Origin: a candidate division Zixibacteria bacterium SM1_73
Lineage (GTDB): Bacteria; Zixibacteria; MSB-5A5; SM1-73
NCBI GenBank assembly: GCA_001304225.1
Contig: LJVD01000017.1
Location: 1-33,967 of the forward strand
Direction of reading: 5' to 3'
DNA length: 33,967 nucleotides
Shown: piece by piece, positions 25,846 to 33,967 of the stretch
Numbering within the stretch: position 1 is the stretch's first letter
Layout of the letters: the number at the start of each line of letters is the position of its first letter
Program-made: the position numbers and the translations under genes
The notes under the pieces: generated by a model
What the model saw: only the letters and a program-made list of their open reading frames with translations
What the model was told of the DNA's origin: nothing
Database searches by the model: none

Positions 25846-25960
25846 CCCACATCCCTCCGTTTTCATTTTTCGAAAAGGCGAGATGGGGGAGGTAGAAACA
25901 CAGCCAGCAGCTGGCTTAAGTCAGGTGCTGGATTGCAAAACATAAACACATGGAGCAGCA
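25846..25960 (+). repeat. copy 2 of the palindrome-containing direct-repeat element
   Basis: CTCCCCACATC...GATGGGGGAG hairpin followed by AGAAACACAGCCAGCAGCTGGCTTAAGTCAGGTGCTGGATTGCAAAACATAA; palindrome core 25904-25931 (imperfect). Confidence 0.75.
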
Positions 25961-26139
25961 ATTACTTTCGAGAAGATCTGGAAATTAAGAGCTCTGAGTA
26001 TTGATCTTTTCTCTTTGCTTAAACTGGGCTTAGGGTTCAAAGATTTTTATTGATTTTTAAAAACCGAATCCTTATCATAAAAACGAAGCTTGTAATTTTG
26101 ATTTGACCAGGATAATAAAATTGAATTTTCATAGGGCAA

Positions 26140-27798
26140 GTGGTGAATTCAAACTATTCCAATTACAAACTTGACCTATTTGTAGGTAGGGAAAAAGAGC
26201 TTAAGTTTCTGGGCGAGCTTTTCGATTTGGCCTGGGATAACAAGGGAAGCTTCGTTTTGATTGAAGGGGAAACCGGAATAGGAAAGACTAGATTGACAGA
26301 AGAGTTTTTGAAATCGATAAGGTCCCAAGAAGTCACGGTGATCAGAGGTCACGGTTATCATAAGGAAATCTCCCCCTACCGGCTATTTTCGGAGATGTTC
26401 CGAAACTACTTCTCCTCTATAAATTATGATACCCGATATTTAGCTCTGCTTTTGGACAATCTGACCATCGTCAATTTGGAAAAAATAGTTCCTGAACTAA
26501 GGGAATATATCCCTTTTGACACCTCTCGCATTGCCACCTCTCCCCTACCCCCAAAGGAAGAGAAGCAGAGATTTTATGATACGCTTCTTCTGTTTTTTCT
26601 TAAATTATCGCATCGCTCGCCTCTGGTTGTAAACATAGAGGATCTCCACTGGCTGGAGCCTGATACTTTTGAGCTTTTGAGATACTTGGTCCATAACTTC
26701 CGGAAGGCTCCAATTTTGGTTATCGCTACGGCCAGAGGGCTGGAACATGACTCCTTTGCAGACAACTGGATTTCTGGCTTGGAGGATCAGAGGTTGGTCC
26801 GTCGCATCAAACTCTCCACTCTGATTCCAGAAGAGGTCAAAAGTTTAGTGGAAGCCTTTTTCAATCAGGAACTGTCGGAAAGTTTCCTCAAGTGGCTTTT
26901 AGGCTACACCGCCGGTAATCCCCTCTTTATCCATGAAACCTTAAGAGCAGGAATCGAACAGAATGCTTTCTTTTTTGATCCAGTTGAGTCTCGTTGGGAA
27001 ATCAAAAGAGAATATGTGGAAAACATCTTGGAGCCGGCTACCATCCAGAGCGTGATTCAACGAAGACTGCAAGGCTTGGACAAAGAATCTCGGAAGGTAT
27101 TGGGCTTAGCAGCAGTGGTGGGAGACAAATTCGACCTTCAAACATTACAAAAAATCTCGAAAATCTCTTCAACTCGTCTGAGAAGGACCAAAGAGGATTT
27201 GATCATAAGAAACTTACTTCAGAAACAGTCCGAAAAGGATGCTGAGGAGGAGATTTACCGTTTCACCCATCATATAATTCGTTTGCACCTCTACCAAGAA
27301 CTTGATCCTGAGTTTAAGCTAAACATGCATCACAGGATCGCTTTGATCCTGGAGAAAGAGTGCGGGAAAAACAAAGAAAAGCTCTTTCAGAGGGTTGAGG
27401 ATTTAGCCCATCATTATAGCCGCGGCAAGAAAGATGGAATTTCGCTGAAGAAAACAGTGAGTTTTCTGACTCAGGCTGGGTTAAAGGCACAAAAGCAATA
27501 TTCGGAAAGCAAAGCGGAGCAATATTATGATCAGGCTATCGGATTTTTGGAATCTTGCCCTTCGAGCAAGGATAAAGATCGAAAGCTCTTCCAGGTTTTG
27601 GAAAACCTGGGAGAAGTGGAAACCGCACTCGGCAAACAAGATATGGCCATCCGATCTTACCAAAAAGCCTTGAAAATAGGAAGAACCCATAACCTTCTTC
27701 CCCGTTTTAAGGAAGCTCAAATCCATCGAAAAATCGGATATGCCTATCCGATTTGGAATATGAGGAATTTATTACCACCTGTAATTGTCTGGGCATGA
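26140..27798 (+). CDS. AAA-type ATPase module with start of TPR region: N-terminal part of a split regulator
   Basis: 552 aa; FVGREKELKFLGELF, Walker A LIEGETGIGKTRL, LVVNIEDLHWLEPDTFELLRYL; reading frame leaves TPR-like sequence at GYAYPIWNMRN. Confidence 0.85.
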   Translation: MVNSNYSNYKLDLFVGREKELKFLGELFDLAWDNKGSFVLIEGETGIGKTRLTEEFLKSIRSQEVTVIRGHGYHKEISPYRLFSEMFRNYFSSINYDTRYLALLLDNLTIVNLEKIVPELREYIPFDTSRIATSPLPPKEEKQRFYDTLLLFFLKLSHRSPLVVNIEDLHWLEPDTFELLRYLVHNFRKAPILVIATARGLEHDSFADNWISGLEDQRLVRRIKLSTLIPEEVKSLVEAFFNQELSESFLKWLLGYTAGNPLFIHETLRAGIEQNAFFFDPVESRWEIKREYVENILEPATIQSVIQRRLQGLDKESRKVLGLAAVVGDKFDLQTLQKISKISSTRLRRTKEDLIIRNLLQKQSEKDAEEEIYRFTHHIIRLHLYQELDPEFKLNMHHRIALILEKECGKNKEKLFQRVEDLAHHYSRGKKDGISLKKTVSFLTQAGLKAQKQYSESKAEQYYDQAIGFLESCPSSKDKDRKLFQVLENLGEVETALGKQDMAIRSYQKALKIGRTHNLLPRFKEAQIHRKIGYAYPIWNMRNLLPPVIVWA

Positions 27799-29717
27799 CC
27801 CACTTTTTGAAAGGAGACTACGACCAGTGCATCATATGGTCAGAAAAGGGAATCGGGTTATCCAAAAAGAAAAAACATCTTCCTCTTATAGAACAGAGCT
27901 ATAACAATATGGGGATGGTGGCATGCAACCAAGGTGAATATGAAAAGGCCATCGAGTTTTTCAATAAGTGTTTGGAAATCCAGTTGAAAGTTCAAAATAA
28001 ATATCGGCTTTCGGCAATATATACCAATCTGGGGGTAATTCATCTGAATTTGGGACTATACGATCAAGCCTCCGATTATTATTACAAGGGTTTGAAGCTA
28101 GCCGGAGAGATAGGAAATCTTTGCTGGAAGGGAATCCTTTATAACAATCTGGGTGTGCTGAACAATGATAGGGGAGAATGGGAAGAGGCGCTTGGATTTT
28201 TTGAGAAAAGCCTGAAAATCAGAGAACAATATGGAGATCGACGAGGAATGGTCTCAGCTTTGGAGAACTTGGGATCTGCCTCCCTCTCTCAAGGGCAGGT
28301 CGAAAAAGCCCTGATCTATTTGGACAAAAGCGTAAAACTCTGTGAGGAGATAGGCGCCAAAGAGGCCCTTCCTTTTGTTCAGGTACGTCTGGGAGAAGCT
28401 TATTTTAAACTAAATGATTTCGAGAAAGCCAGTCATTACCTTCAGAGCGCATTGGAAATATCCACTAAGCAATCCTCTAAGCTGGGAATAGGAATGACTA
28501 AGAGAACCTTAGCCAGATTCCATACAAGGCTTAAAGATTGGGAAAAAGCAGAAAAACTTTTTGAGGAGAGCAAAAAAATCTTCCAGGATTTAAAATCTCC
28601 ATTCCAGTTAGCGCAGACTTTAAGCAACTGGGGACTCTGTTTGGCTCAAAAGGCAAGAGAAGTTGGACATCCTGGTAAAAAAGAACAAATCCAAAAAAGC
28701 AAAGAGATGTATAAAGAAGCCAGCAAAGTCTTGGCTGATCTCGGATTTAAGAAAAGGCTCAAGCTTTTGGCAGAAGAAATAAAAGAGAATGGGTTGGAAA
28801 ACGAATTAAAGCAGGTCTTACAAGAGATCACCCAAAAACTAAAGCAGATGGAGGCAAGAAAGGAAGTTGAAGAATATCCCGAAACCAAAGCTTTGGTGGG
28901 AGTGACTGGGGACTATATAGATCATCTCCGAATTTATTGCTTCGGAAGACTGAGGATTTATCGTCCTTACGAATCTGAAGAAATTTCCCCTAAAGAATGG
29001 GGCTCTGTCAAAGCCAAACAGATTCTGGCTTATTTGGTGGTAAATGATCCCAAAAAGATCGGTGTTACGCGTGACAAGCTGGTAGATGCCATCTGGCCTG
29101 AAATAGATCCTCAGACTTTGGGAAACACCTTTCACGTCACCCTCTCACATCTGAGAAAGGCTTTGGAAAAGGATAAGTCTGAATACATAATCTCCCAACG
29201 AGGTGTTTACCGCCTGAATTGGGAAGGAAAGGTATGGTCTGATGTCCACGAATTTTTGTCTCATTTAGGCAAAGCCTTTAGTTTCGAGAGAGAAGAAAAA
29301 TTACATCCAACTGATCTGGAATACCAGAAAGCAGCGGAACTCTTTTCCTCCAATCTGCTGGAGGATTTCTACGAAAGGTGGGCGGAAACAGCCAGGGACG
29401 AGTATCGAGAGAGATATAGAACCGTCTTTTGGAAACTGTCACATCTGGCTTTAGAAAAATTTGATTACGAAAAATGCATCCATCATACTCAATCACTTCT
29501 TTTATCTGATCCCACCGACGAAGAGGCTCACCGCATGCTCATGGTCTCATACGCACTTTTGGGAAATCGCACCTCGGCTGTCAAACAGTATAAGGTATGT
29601 CAGGAAAACCTGAAAAGATATCTGGATATTGAACCGGAGCCAGATACGATGAACTTATATAAAAAGATCAAACAAGGGAACTTGAAAGATATTGGTAGCT
29701 TCTTCGGAGTGCTCTGA
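27753..29717 (+). CDS. TPR repeats plus C-terminal winged-helix and BTAD domains: C-terminal part of a split regulator
   Basis: 654 aa; multiple TPRs (YNNMGMVACNQGEYEKAIEFFNKCLEI etc.); IYCFGRLRIYRP...LVDAIWPEIDPQTLGNTFHVTLSHLRKALE (OmpR/SARP-like wHTH); DPTDEEAHRMLMVSYALLGNRTSAVKQYKVCQENLKRYLDIEPEPDT (BTAD). Annotated start is TTG. Confidence 0.88.
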   Translation: MEYEEFITTCNCLGMTHFLKGDYDQCIIWSEKGIGLSKKKKHLPLIEQSYNNMGMVACNQGEYEKAIEFFNKCLEIQLKVQNKYRLSAIYTNLGVIHLNLGLYDQASDYYYKGLKLAGEIGNLCWKGILYNNLGVLNNDRGEWEEALGFFEKSLKIREQYGDRRGMVSALENLGSASLSQGQVEKALIYLDKSVKLCEEIGAKEALPFVQVRLGEAYFKLNDFEKASHYLQSALEISTKQSSKLGIGMTKRTLARFHTRLKDWEKAEKLFEESKKIFQDLKSPFQLAQTLSNWGLCLAQKAREVGHPGKKEQIQKSKEMYKEASKVLADLGFKKRLKLLAEEIKENGLENELKQVLQEITQKLKQMEARKEVEEYPETKALVGVTGDYIDHLRIYCFGRLRIYRPYESEEISPKEWGSVKAKQILAYLVVNDPKKIGVTRDKLVDAIWPEIDPQTLGNTFHVTLSHLRKALEKDKSEYIISQRGVYRLNWEGKVWSDVHEFLSHLGKAFSFEREEKLHPTDLEYQKAAELFSSNLLEDFYERWAETARDEYRERYRTVFWKLSHLALEKFDYEKCIHHTQSLLLSDPTDEEAHRMLMVSYALLGNRTSAVKQYKVCQENLKRYLDIEPEPDTMNLYKKIKQGNLKDIGSFFGVL

Positions 29718-29945
29718 AGCTTGGTAATTAAATACTACACCTTCGTATCAAAATAGAGCAATCCTTTTCACCTTTTGCGTTGCGGTATAAATCAAATCTT
29801 TCAGCCAATCAAGACGATATTAGTTTCTTTCGGTTTGCCTCCAAGATGAAAACCCCTTCCTTGGGGCACTTTATTCTTCTCTATCGAATTCCCTAAACCA
29901 CCACTTGACTTGAAGTCTTATTAGATATATATTTGGGCGAAGTTT

Positions 29946-30575
29946 TTGGACTTAGATGAGATAGTTAAGATGGTGAAACCTGTAAGAATTAACCCTTTGG
30001 CAAGAAAGATTTTGATCTGGTGGAATAGACTTTTCTTTAAACCACCGGCCCTCTCCTTTGGAGAAAAGATGAATCGGGCGGAAAATGTCCTTATATGTTT
30101 TCCCTCCAAAATAGAGAGTTTCGCTTCGGCAAAGGAGCATCTTACTGCTTTCGCTGACCTCTTCCAGAATAAAAAAATCTTCGTGTTTTTGCCGCTTATA
30201 GAAGGGAAAACCTTTCTTTCAGATCTCAAAAGATATGCGGTGATCTGCCCTCAAAAAGGGGATCTTTGGATTTTTTCTCTCCCTCGAAGGAAATTCATCC
30301 AAAGGATAAAGGACTACGGGTTTGAAATCGCTCTGGACTTGGATTTGGAGGATGGCTTTCTCAACTCTTACCTATGTTTAAAAAGCGGGGCCAAAGTGCG
30401 TATCGGACTTGAAGGCAAAACCGGCTCTCCCTTTTACAACCTTCAATTGGCTCTTTCAAAAGAGAGGTTGTATCAAGAACATCTTTATGTGGGAATGGCG
30501 GAAACGCTCAAAAGCTTGTCCCAAGGCCTTATCGGCGGCGGAAAGGAAAATCGAAATTCTATTTTGAAAGAATAA
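29946..30575 (+). CDS. small protein resembling the N-terminal domain of GT9 (heptosyltransferase-like) proteins
   Basis: 209 aa; DYGFEIALDLDLEDGFLNSYLCLKSGAKVRIGLEGKTGSPFYNLQL resembles the GT9 N-terminal region; stop lies ~10 nt before smc. Start TTG or ATG at 29970. Confidence 0.5.
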   Translation: MDLDEIVKMVKPVRINPLARKILIWWNRLFFKPPALSFGEKMNRAENVLICFPSKIESFASAKEHLTAFADLFQNKKIFVFLPLIEGKTFLSDLKRYAVICPQKGDLWIFSLPRRKFIQRIKDYGFEIALDLDLEDGFLNSYLCLKSGAKVRIGLEGKTGSPFYNLQLALSKERLYQEHLYVGMAETLKSLSQGLIGGGKENRNSILKE

Positions 30576-30584
30576 GGGGAATGA

Positions 30585-33500
30585 ATGTATCTATCCAAGC
30601 TTGAGATTTTGGGGTTTAAGTCTTTTCCTCAGAAAACCGAGTTGATCTTTGACGATAACCTGACCGCCATCGTGGGGCCCAATGGCTGTGGTAAAACCAA
30701 CATCCTGGATGCGATCAGGTGGGTTTTGGGAGAACAGAGGACCACTCTTCTAAGATCCAACAGGATGGAGGATGTGATCTTTAACGGCACCAAGGATCTA
30801 AAACCTCTGGGCATGGCCGAAGTATCCATGACCATCGAAAACAATAAGGGGATTTTGCCCATCGATTATGATCAAGTCCACGTCGCCCGCCGTCTTTTCC
30901 GTTCTGGAGAGAGTGAATATCTTTTGAACAAAGTCCCCTGCCGTCTGAAAGATATAACCGAACTCTTCTTGGATACCGGCATGGGGACTCATGCCTATTC
31001 GGTGATCCAGCCGGAGATGGTTGAAGCCATACTCTCTGATAAAGCGGAGGAGAGGAGATTTCTCTTTGAGGAAGCTGCCGGGATCACCAAATACAAATTG
31101 AGGAAAAAAGAAGCGGAAAGGAAATTGGAATATACCGAAAATGATCTTTTGAGGCTTTCTGACATCCTCTCTGAGGTGGAGAAACAGACAAACTCACTGA
31201 GAAGACAGAAAGCAAAGGCTGAGAGATTTAAAAGGCTAACCGACGAGATTAGAAATCTGGAAGTTCGGGTAAGCCAAAACGAATTTGAATCTCTGAAAGC
31301 TAAAGGGAGGGAGTTGGAAAAAAGGTTAAAGGATTTTGTCGATCAAAGCCAAAAGGTGAAATCTGACCTGGACAAGGAGGAGGCGGAAATAGAGAGTTTG
31401 AAGGTGGAACTTTTGGAAAAAGAAAAGGCGTTATCCCTTTTACAGAAAAAGATGGGAGAGTCCTCAGAGGCCTCTTTTAGAATTGAGCGGGAAACATCTG
31501 TTAGCCAAGAGAGAAGGTCGCATCTGGAGGAATTCATTGCCAAGACCAAGAAGGAGAACCAAAGCTTAAGCCAACGCCTGCTTGCTATAAAAAAGGAAAA
31601 AGATGAGAAGAAGGAAGATTTAAAAAAGTTAGCTTCGGAAATTAAAGCCAAGGAGCAACTATGTCAAAAAGAGGAAGAAGAACTTTTGGCAAATGATGAA
31701 AAACTTCAGAAAATAAAGAATGAATTTGAAGGACTTTCGACAGATCTAAAAGTATTGGAGGAGACTACAAACAGAAACCGAAATGAGCGTGAAAATGTCA
31801 AAACACAAATCGAGGAGTTAAAGGAGAGGCAGAAAATCTTTACAGAAGAAGAAGGAGCGATTCTCTCAAGATTGAACCAAATCTCAAAAGAGTTGGAGGA
31901 TATAACCGCAACTTACGAAAATAAAAAGAAAACATGGGAATACAAAACGGAAGAGAAAAAACTGCTGGAGGAAAAGATTAGACTGAGTCAAATTGCCCTC
32001 GAGCAATATTCCTCAGAAGAGGCAAAGATCAAATCCGTCTTAAGCGCAGAAGAGGCCAAGCTTGAGATGTTAAGACAGATATCAGAACACTACGAAGGAT
32101 ATGGAGAGGGTCAAAAAGCAGTGCTTTTGGAAAGGGAGAAACTGGAGGGCATCATTGATACGGTAGCCAATCTGATCACCACAGAGAAGGAATATTTAAA
32201 AGCCACAGAATCAGCTTTGGGAGAATCTTTGCAGTTTGTGGTATGTCAGGATATAAGTTCGGCTTTGCAGGCAATCGGCTATCTGAAGGAAAATCAAAAG
32301 GGTGGCGCAACTTTTGTGCCGCTGGACAAAATTGAGAAGATAAATACAATTCAAAATAAAATCGACTTGAAGGATTTTGAAGGGATAATAGGTTGGGCAT
32401 CCGATCTGGTATACTGCAAAGAGGAATTTAAAAAAATTGTGGCCCTCTTCTTGGGAAACGTCATCCTGGTTAAAACTCTGGATCATTGCCTTAAGCTTTC
32501 TGAGAAGATACCAGTGGGTTTTCATCTGGTGAGTTTGGACGGAGAAGTAATAAGCTCAAATGGAAGGATAAGCGGTGGTTCTCCAAAGGAAATATCTCTG
32601 TTGGGGCGAGAGCTTGAAATCCAACGGATAAAAGACCAGATCTTGAAGTCAAAAGAAAGATGTGATCAACTCCAAAGGGAAAAGAAGATAGAGGAGGATG
32701 AAAATCTGAAACTCAAAGACCAGCTTTCGCAGACTTCGCTCGAAGCCGAAAAGTTGTCTTCTGATTTCCAACAAAAAGATTTTCAACTAAAAACCTCTGA
32801 GTTCGAAAAAAACAGCTTAGAAAAGCGATCAGAAGAGCTGAAAGAATTAAAGGAACAGGTCGTTCCCAAAATTTCGGAGCTTGACCAAAAGCAAAAATCT
32901 CTAAGCCAAAATATAGAGTGTCTTGAGAGCCAAAATGAGAGACAAAGATCGCAGATCGAAGAAAAGAAGAATTCTTTGGAAAAAACCGAAAGCTTTTACA
33001 ACCAGACCTTCCAGAAGATCAACCAGCTGAAAATCGAGTTGGTCTCGCTTCAGGGAAAAGAGGAACAATTGACCAATGACGATTTAAGACTGAACGAACT
33101 GGTCTCTGAAATGGAGGCAACCTTAACTACCAAAGAGGAAGAGATAAAGGAGTCTTTGGCCGAAATAGGTGAGATTGACAAATCCATCCAAGAGAAAAGA
33201 GAGAGTCTAAAAGATGCTTTCGAAAAGATAGAACAACAGAAAAAGACTTTGAACGCCTTGCGCGAAGAGCAAACAGATAGGCAAGAAAAGCTGATCAACA
33301 AAGAAAAGGATTTAAAACTCTTCCGAGGAACCAAAGAAAAAGTTCAGGATGAATTCCATCAGGTGGAGATGGAAAAGTTAGAGCTTAGCTCCAAAGCGGA
33401 TGGCATAAAGAACAGAATATGGGAGGAATACAAAGTTGAACTGGAGAAGTCCGAACCCGAAGATCATTCCCCAATTGAAGACCTGGAACCGACAAAAGAA

Positions 33501-33967
33501 AAACTCGATTCCTTGAAGGAAAAAGCTCAAAGCTTAGGTCCGGTCAATCTTTTGGCTTTAGAGGAATACCAGTCAGCTAAAAAGAGGCTTGAATTTTTGA
33601 AAAACCAAATGAAAGATCTCACCGAAGCAAAGCAGACATTAAACTCCACTATTTTAAAAATCAACGAGACCGCCAGGAGGTTGTTTCAGGAGACGTTTGA
33701 AAAAATAAAGGGCAACTTCCAAAAAGTATTTGAGGAACTATTTGAAGGTGGTGAAGCCGATCTGACTTTGGTCGAAGGGGAAGATCTGTTGGAGTCTCCC
33801 GTGCAAATATCCGCTCGTCCCTATGGGAAAAGGCTTCTGAACATATCTCAGCTTTCCGGTGGAGAAAAAGCTCTGACCGCCATCGCTTTGCTTTTCGCCA
33901 TTTACTTGGTTAAACCCAGTCCTTTCTGTATCTTAGATGAAGTGGATGCTCCTTTGGATGACGCTAA
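30585..33967 (+). CDS. smc: chromosome segregation protein SMC (truncated at window end)
   Basis: ATG at 30585 (AGGGGAATGA upstream): MYLSKLEILGFKSFPQKTELIFDDNLTAIVGPNGCGKTNILDAIRWVLGEQ; SVIQPEMVEAILSDKAEERRFLFEEAAGITKYKLRKKEA; coiled coil; hinge; signature LSGGEKALTAIALLFAIYLVKPSPFCILDEVDAPLDDA in the same frame. No stop in the window. Confidence 0.96.
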   Translation, partial: MYLSKLEILGFKSFPQKTELIFDDNLTAIVGPNGCGKTNILDAIRWVLGEQRTTLLRSNRMEDVIFNGTKDLKPLGMAEVSMTIENNKGILPIDYDQVHVARRLFRSGESEYLLNKVPCRLKDITELFLDTGMGTHAYSVIQPEMVEAILSDKAEERRFLFEEAAGITKYKLRKKEAERKLEYTENDLLRLSDILSEVEKQTNSLRRQKAKAERFKRLTDEIRNLEVRVSQNEFESLKAKGRELEKRLKDFVDQSQKVKSDLDKEEAEIESLKVELLEKEKALSLLQKKMGESSEASFRIERETSVSQERRSHLEEFIAKTKKENQSLSQRLLAIKKEKDEKKEDLKKLASEIKAKEQLCQKEEEELLANDEKLQKIKNEFEGLSTDLKVLEETTNRNRNERENVKTQIEELKERQKIFTEEEGAILSRLNQISKELEDITATYENKKKTWEYKTEEKKLLEEKIRLSQIALEQYSSEEAKIKSVLSAEEAKLEMLRQISEHYEGYGEGQKAVLLEREKLEGIIDTVANLITTEKEYLKATESALGESLQFVVCQDISSALQAIGYLKENQKGGATFVPLDKIEKINTIQNKIDLKDFEGIIGWASDLVYCKEEFKKIVALFLGNVILVKTLDHCLKLSEKIPVGFHLVSLDGEVISSNGRISGGSPKEISLLGRELEIQRIKDQILKSKERCDQLQREKKIEEDENLKLKDQLSQTSLEAEKLSSDFQQKDFQLKTSEFEKNSLEKRSEELKELKEQVVPKISELDQKQKSLSQNIECLESQNERQRSQIEEKKNSLEKTESFYNQTFQKINQLKIELVSLQGKEEQLTNDDLRLNELVSEMEATLTTKEEEIKESLAEIGEIDKSIQEKRESLKDAFEKIEQQKKTLNALREEQTDRQEKLINKEKDLKLFRGTKEKVQDEFHQVEMEKLELSSKADGIKNRIWEEYKVELEKSEPEDHSPIEDLEPTKEKLDSLKEKAQSLGPVNLLALEEYQSAKKRLEFLKNQMKDLTEAKQTLNSTILKINETARRLFQETFEKIKGNFQKVFEELFEGGEADLTLVEGEDLLESPVQISARPYGKRLLNISQLSGGEKALTAIALLFAIYLVKPSPFCILDEVDAPLDDA

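Noticed and set aside
27726-27760. Canonical -1 programmed ribosomal frameshift
   Set aside because: A AAA ATC is not a good X XXY YYZ heptamer and TPR spacing indicates lost sequence; deletion or assembly error preferred, pending reads.
29850-29875. Plus-strand terminator CCCC-TTCCTT-GGGG after the BTAD gene
   Set aside because: Only a 4-bp stem and interrupted T-run; too weak to list.

Overview
A 34 kb bacterial chromosomal segment, probably from an uncultured Gram-negative-type organism. This is inferred from a predicted outer-membrane beta-barrel, lipoprotein and PorV-like N-terminus. All supported genes from ~1 to 25.6 kb lie on the minus strand, followed by a plus-strand block from 26.1 kb to the window end. 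Minus-strand content: partial PorV/PorQ-like protein, Tyr/Trp-rich lipoprotein with one CxxCH motif, beta-barrel, nitroreductase, creatininase-family amidase, MBL-fold hydrolase, membrane protein, peptidases M32, M1, M16 and S41, FAH-family hydrolase, HDAC-family deacetylase, membrane-embedded spermidine-synthase-like protein, AmrS-like radical SAM protein with a Tat-type leader, DUF362 protein, PD-(D/E)XK nuclease with a likely Fe-S cluster, MtnA and YjbQ. Plus-strand content: an ATPase/TPR/BTAD regulator split by a frameshift, a small GT9-like protein, and a 3'-truncated smc gene that is absent from the supplied ORF track. No tRNA, rRNA, CRISPR array or transposase was recognised. The signals most worth a second look are: (i) the Tat-leader radical SAM / DUF362 / membrane SAM-fold cluster; (ii) two 49-bp, seven-unit heptanucleotide arrays bracketing mtnA; (iii) two direct copies of a ~65-bp element with a 28-bp palindrome core, one perfect, bracketing the ~5.9 kb amrS-like to yjbQ block; (iv) the aromatic-rich CxxCH lipoprotein; (v) two frame-disrupting deletions, in M32 and in the regulator, with inverted repeats at the junctions; (vi) many nested palindromic intergenic repeats.
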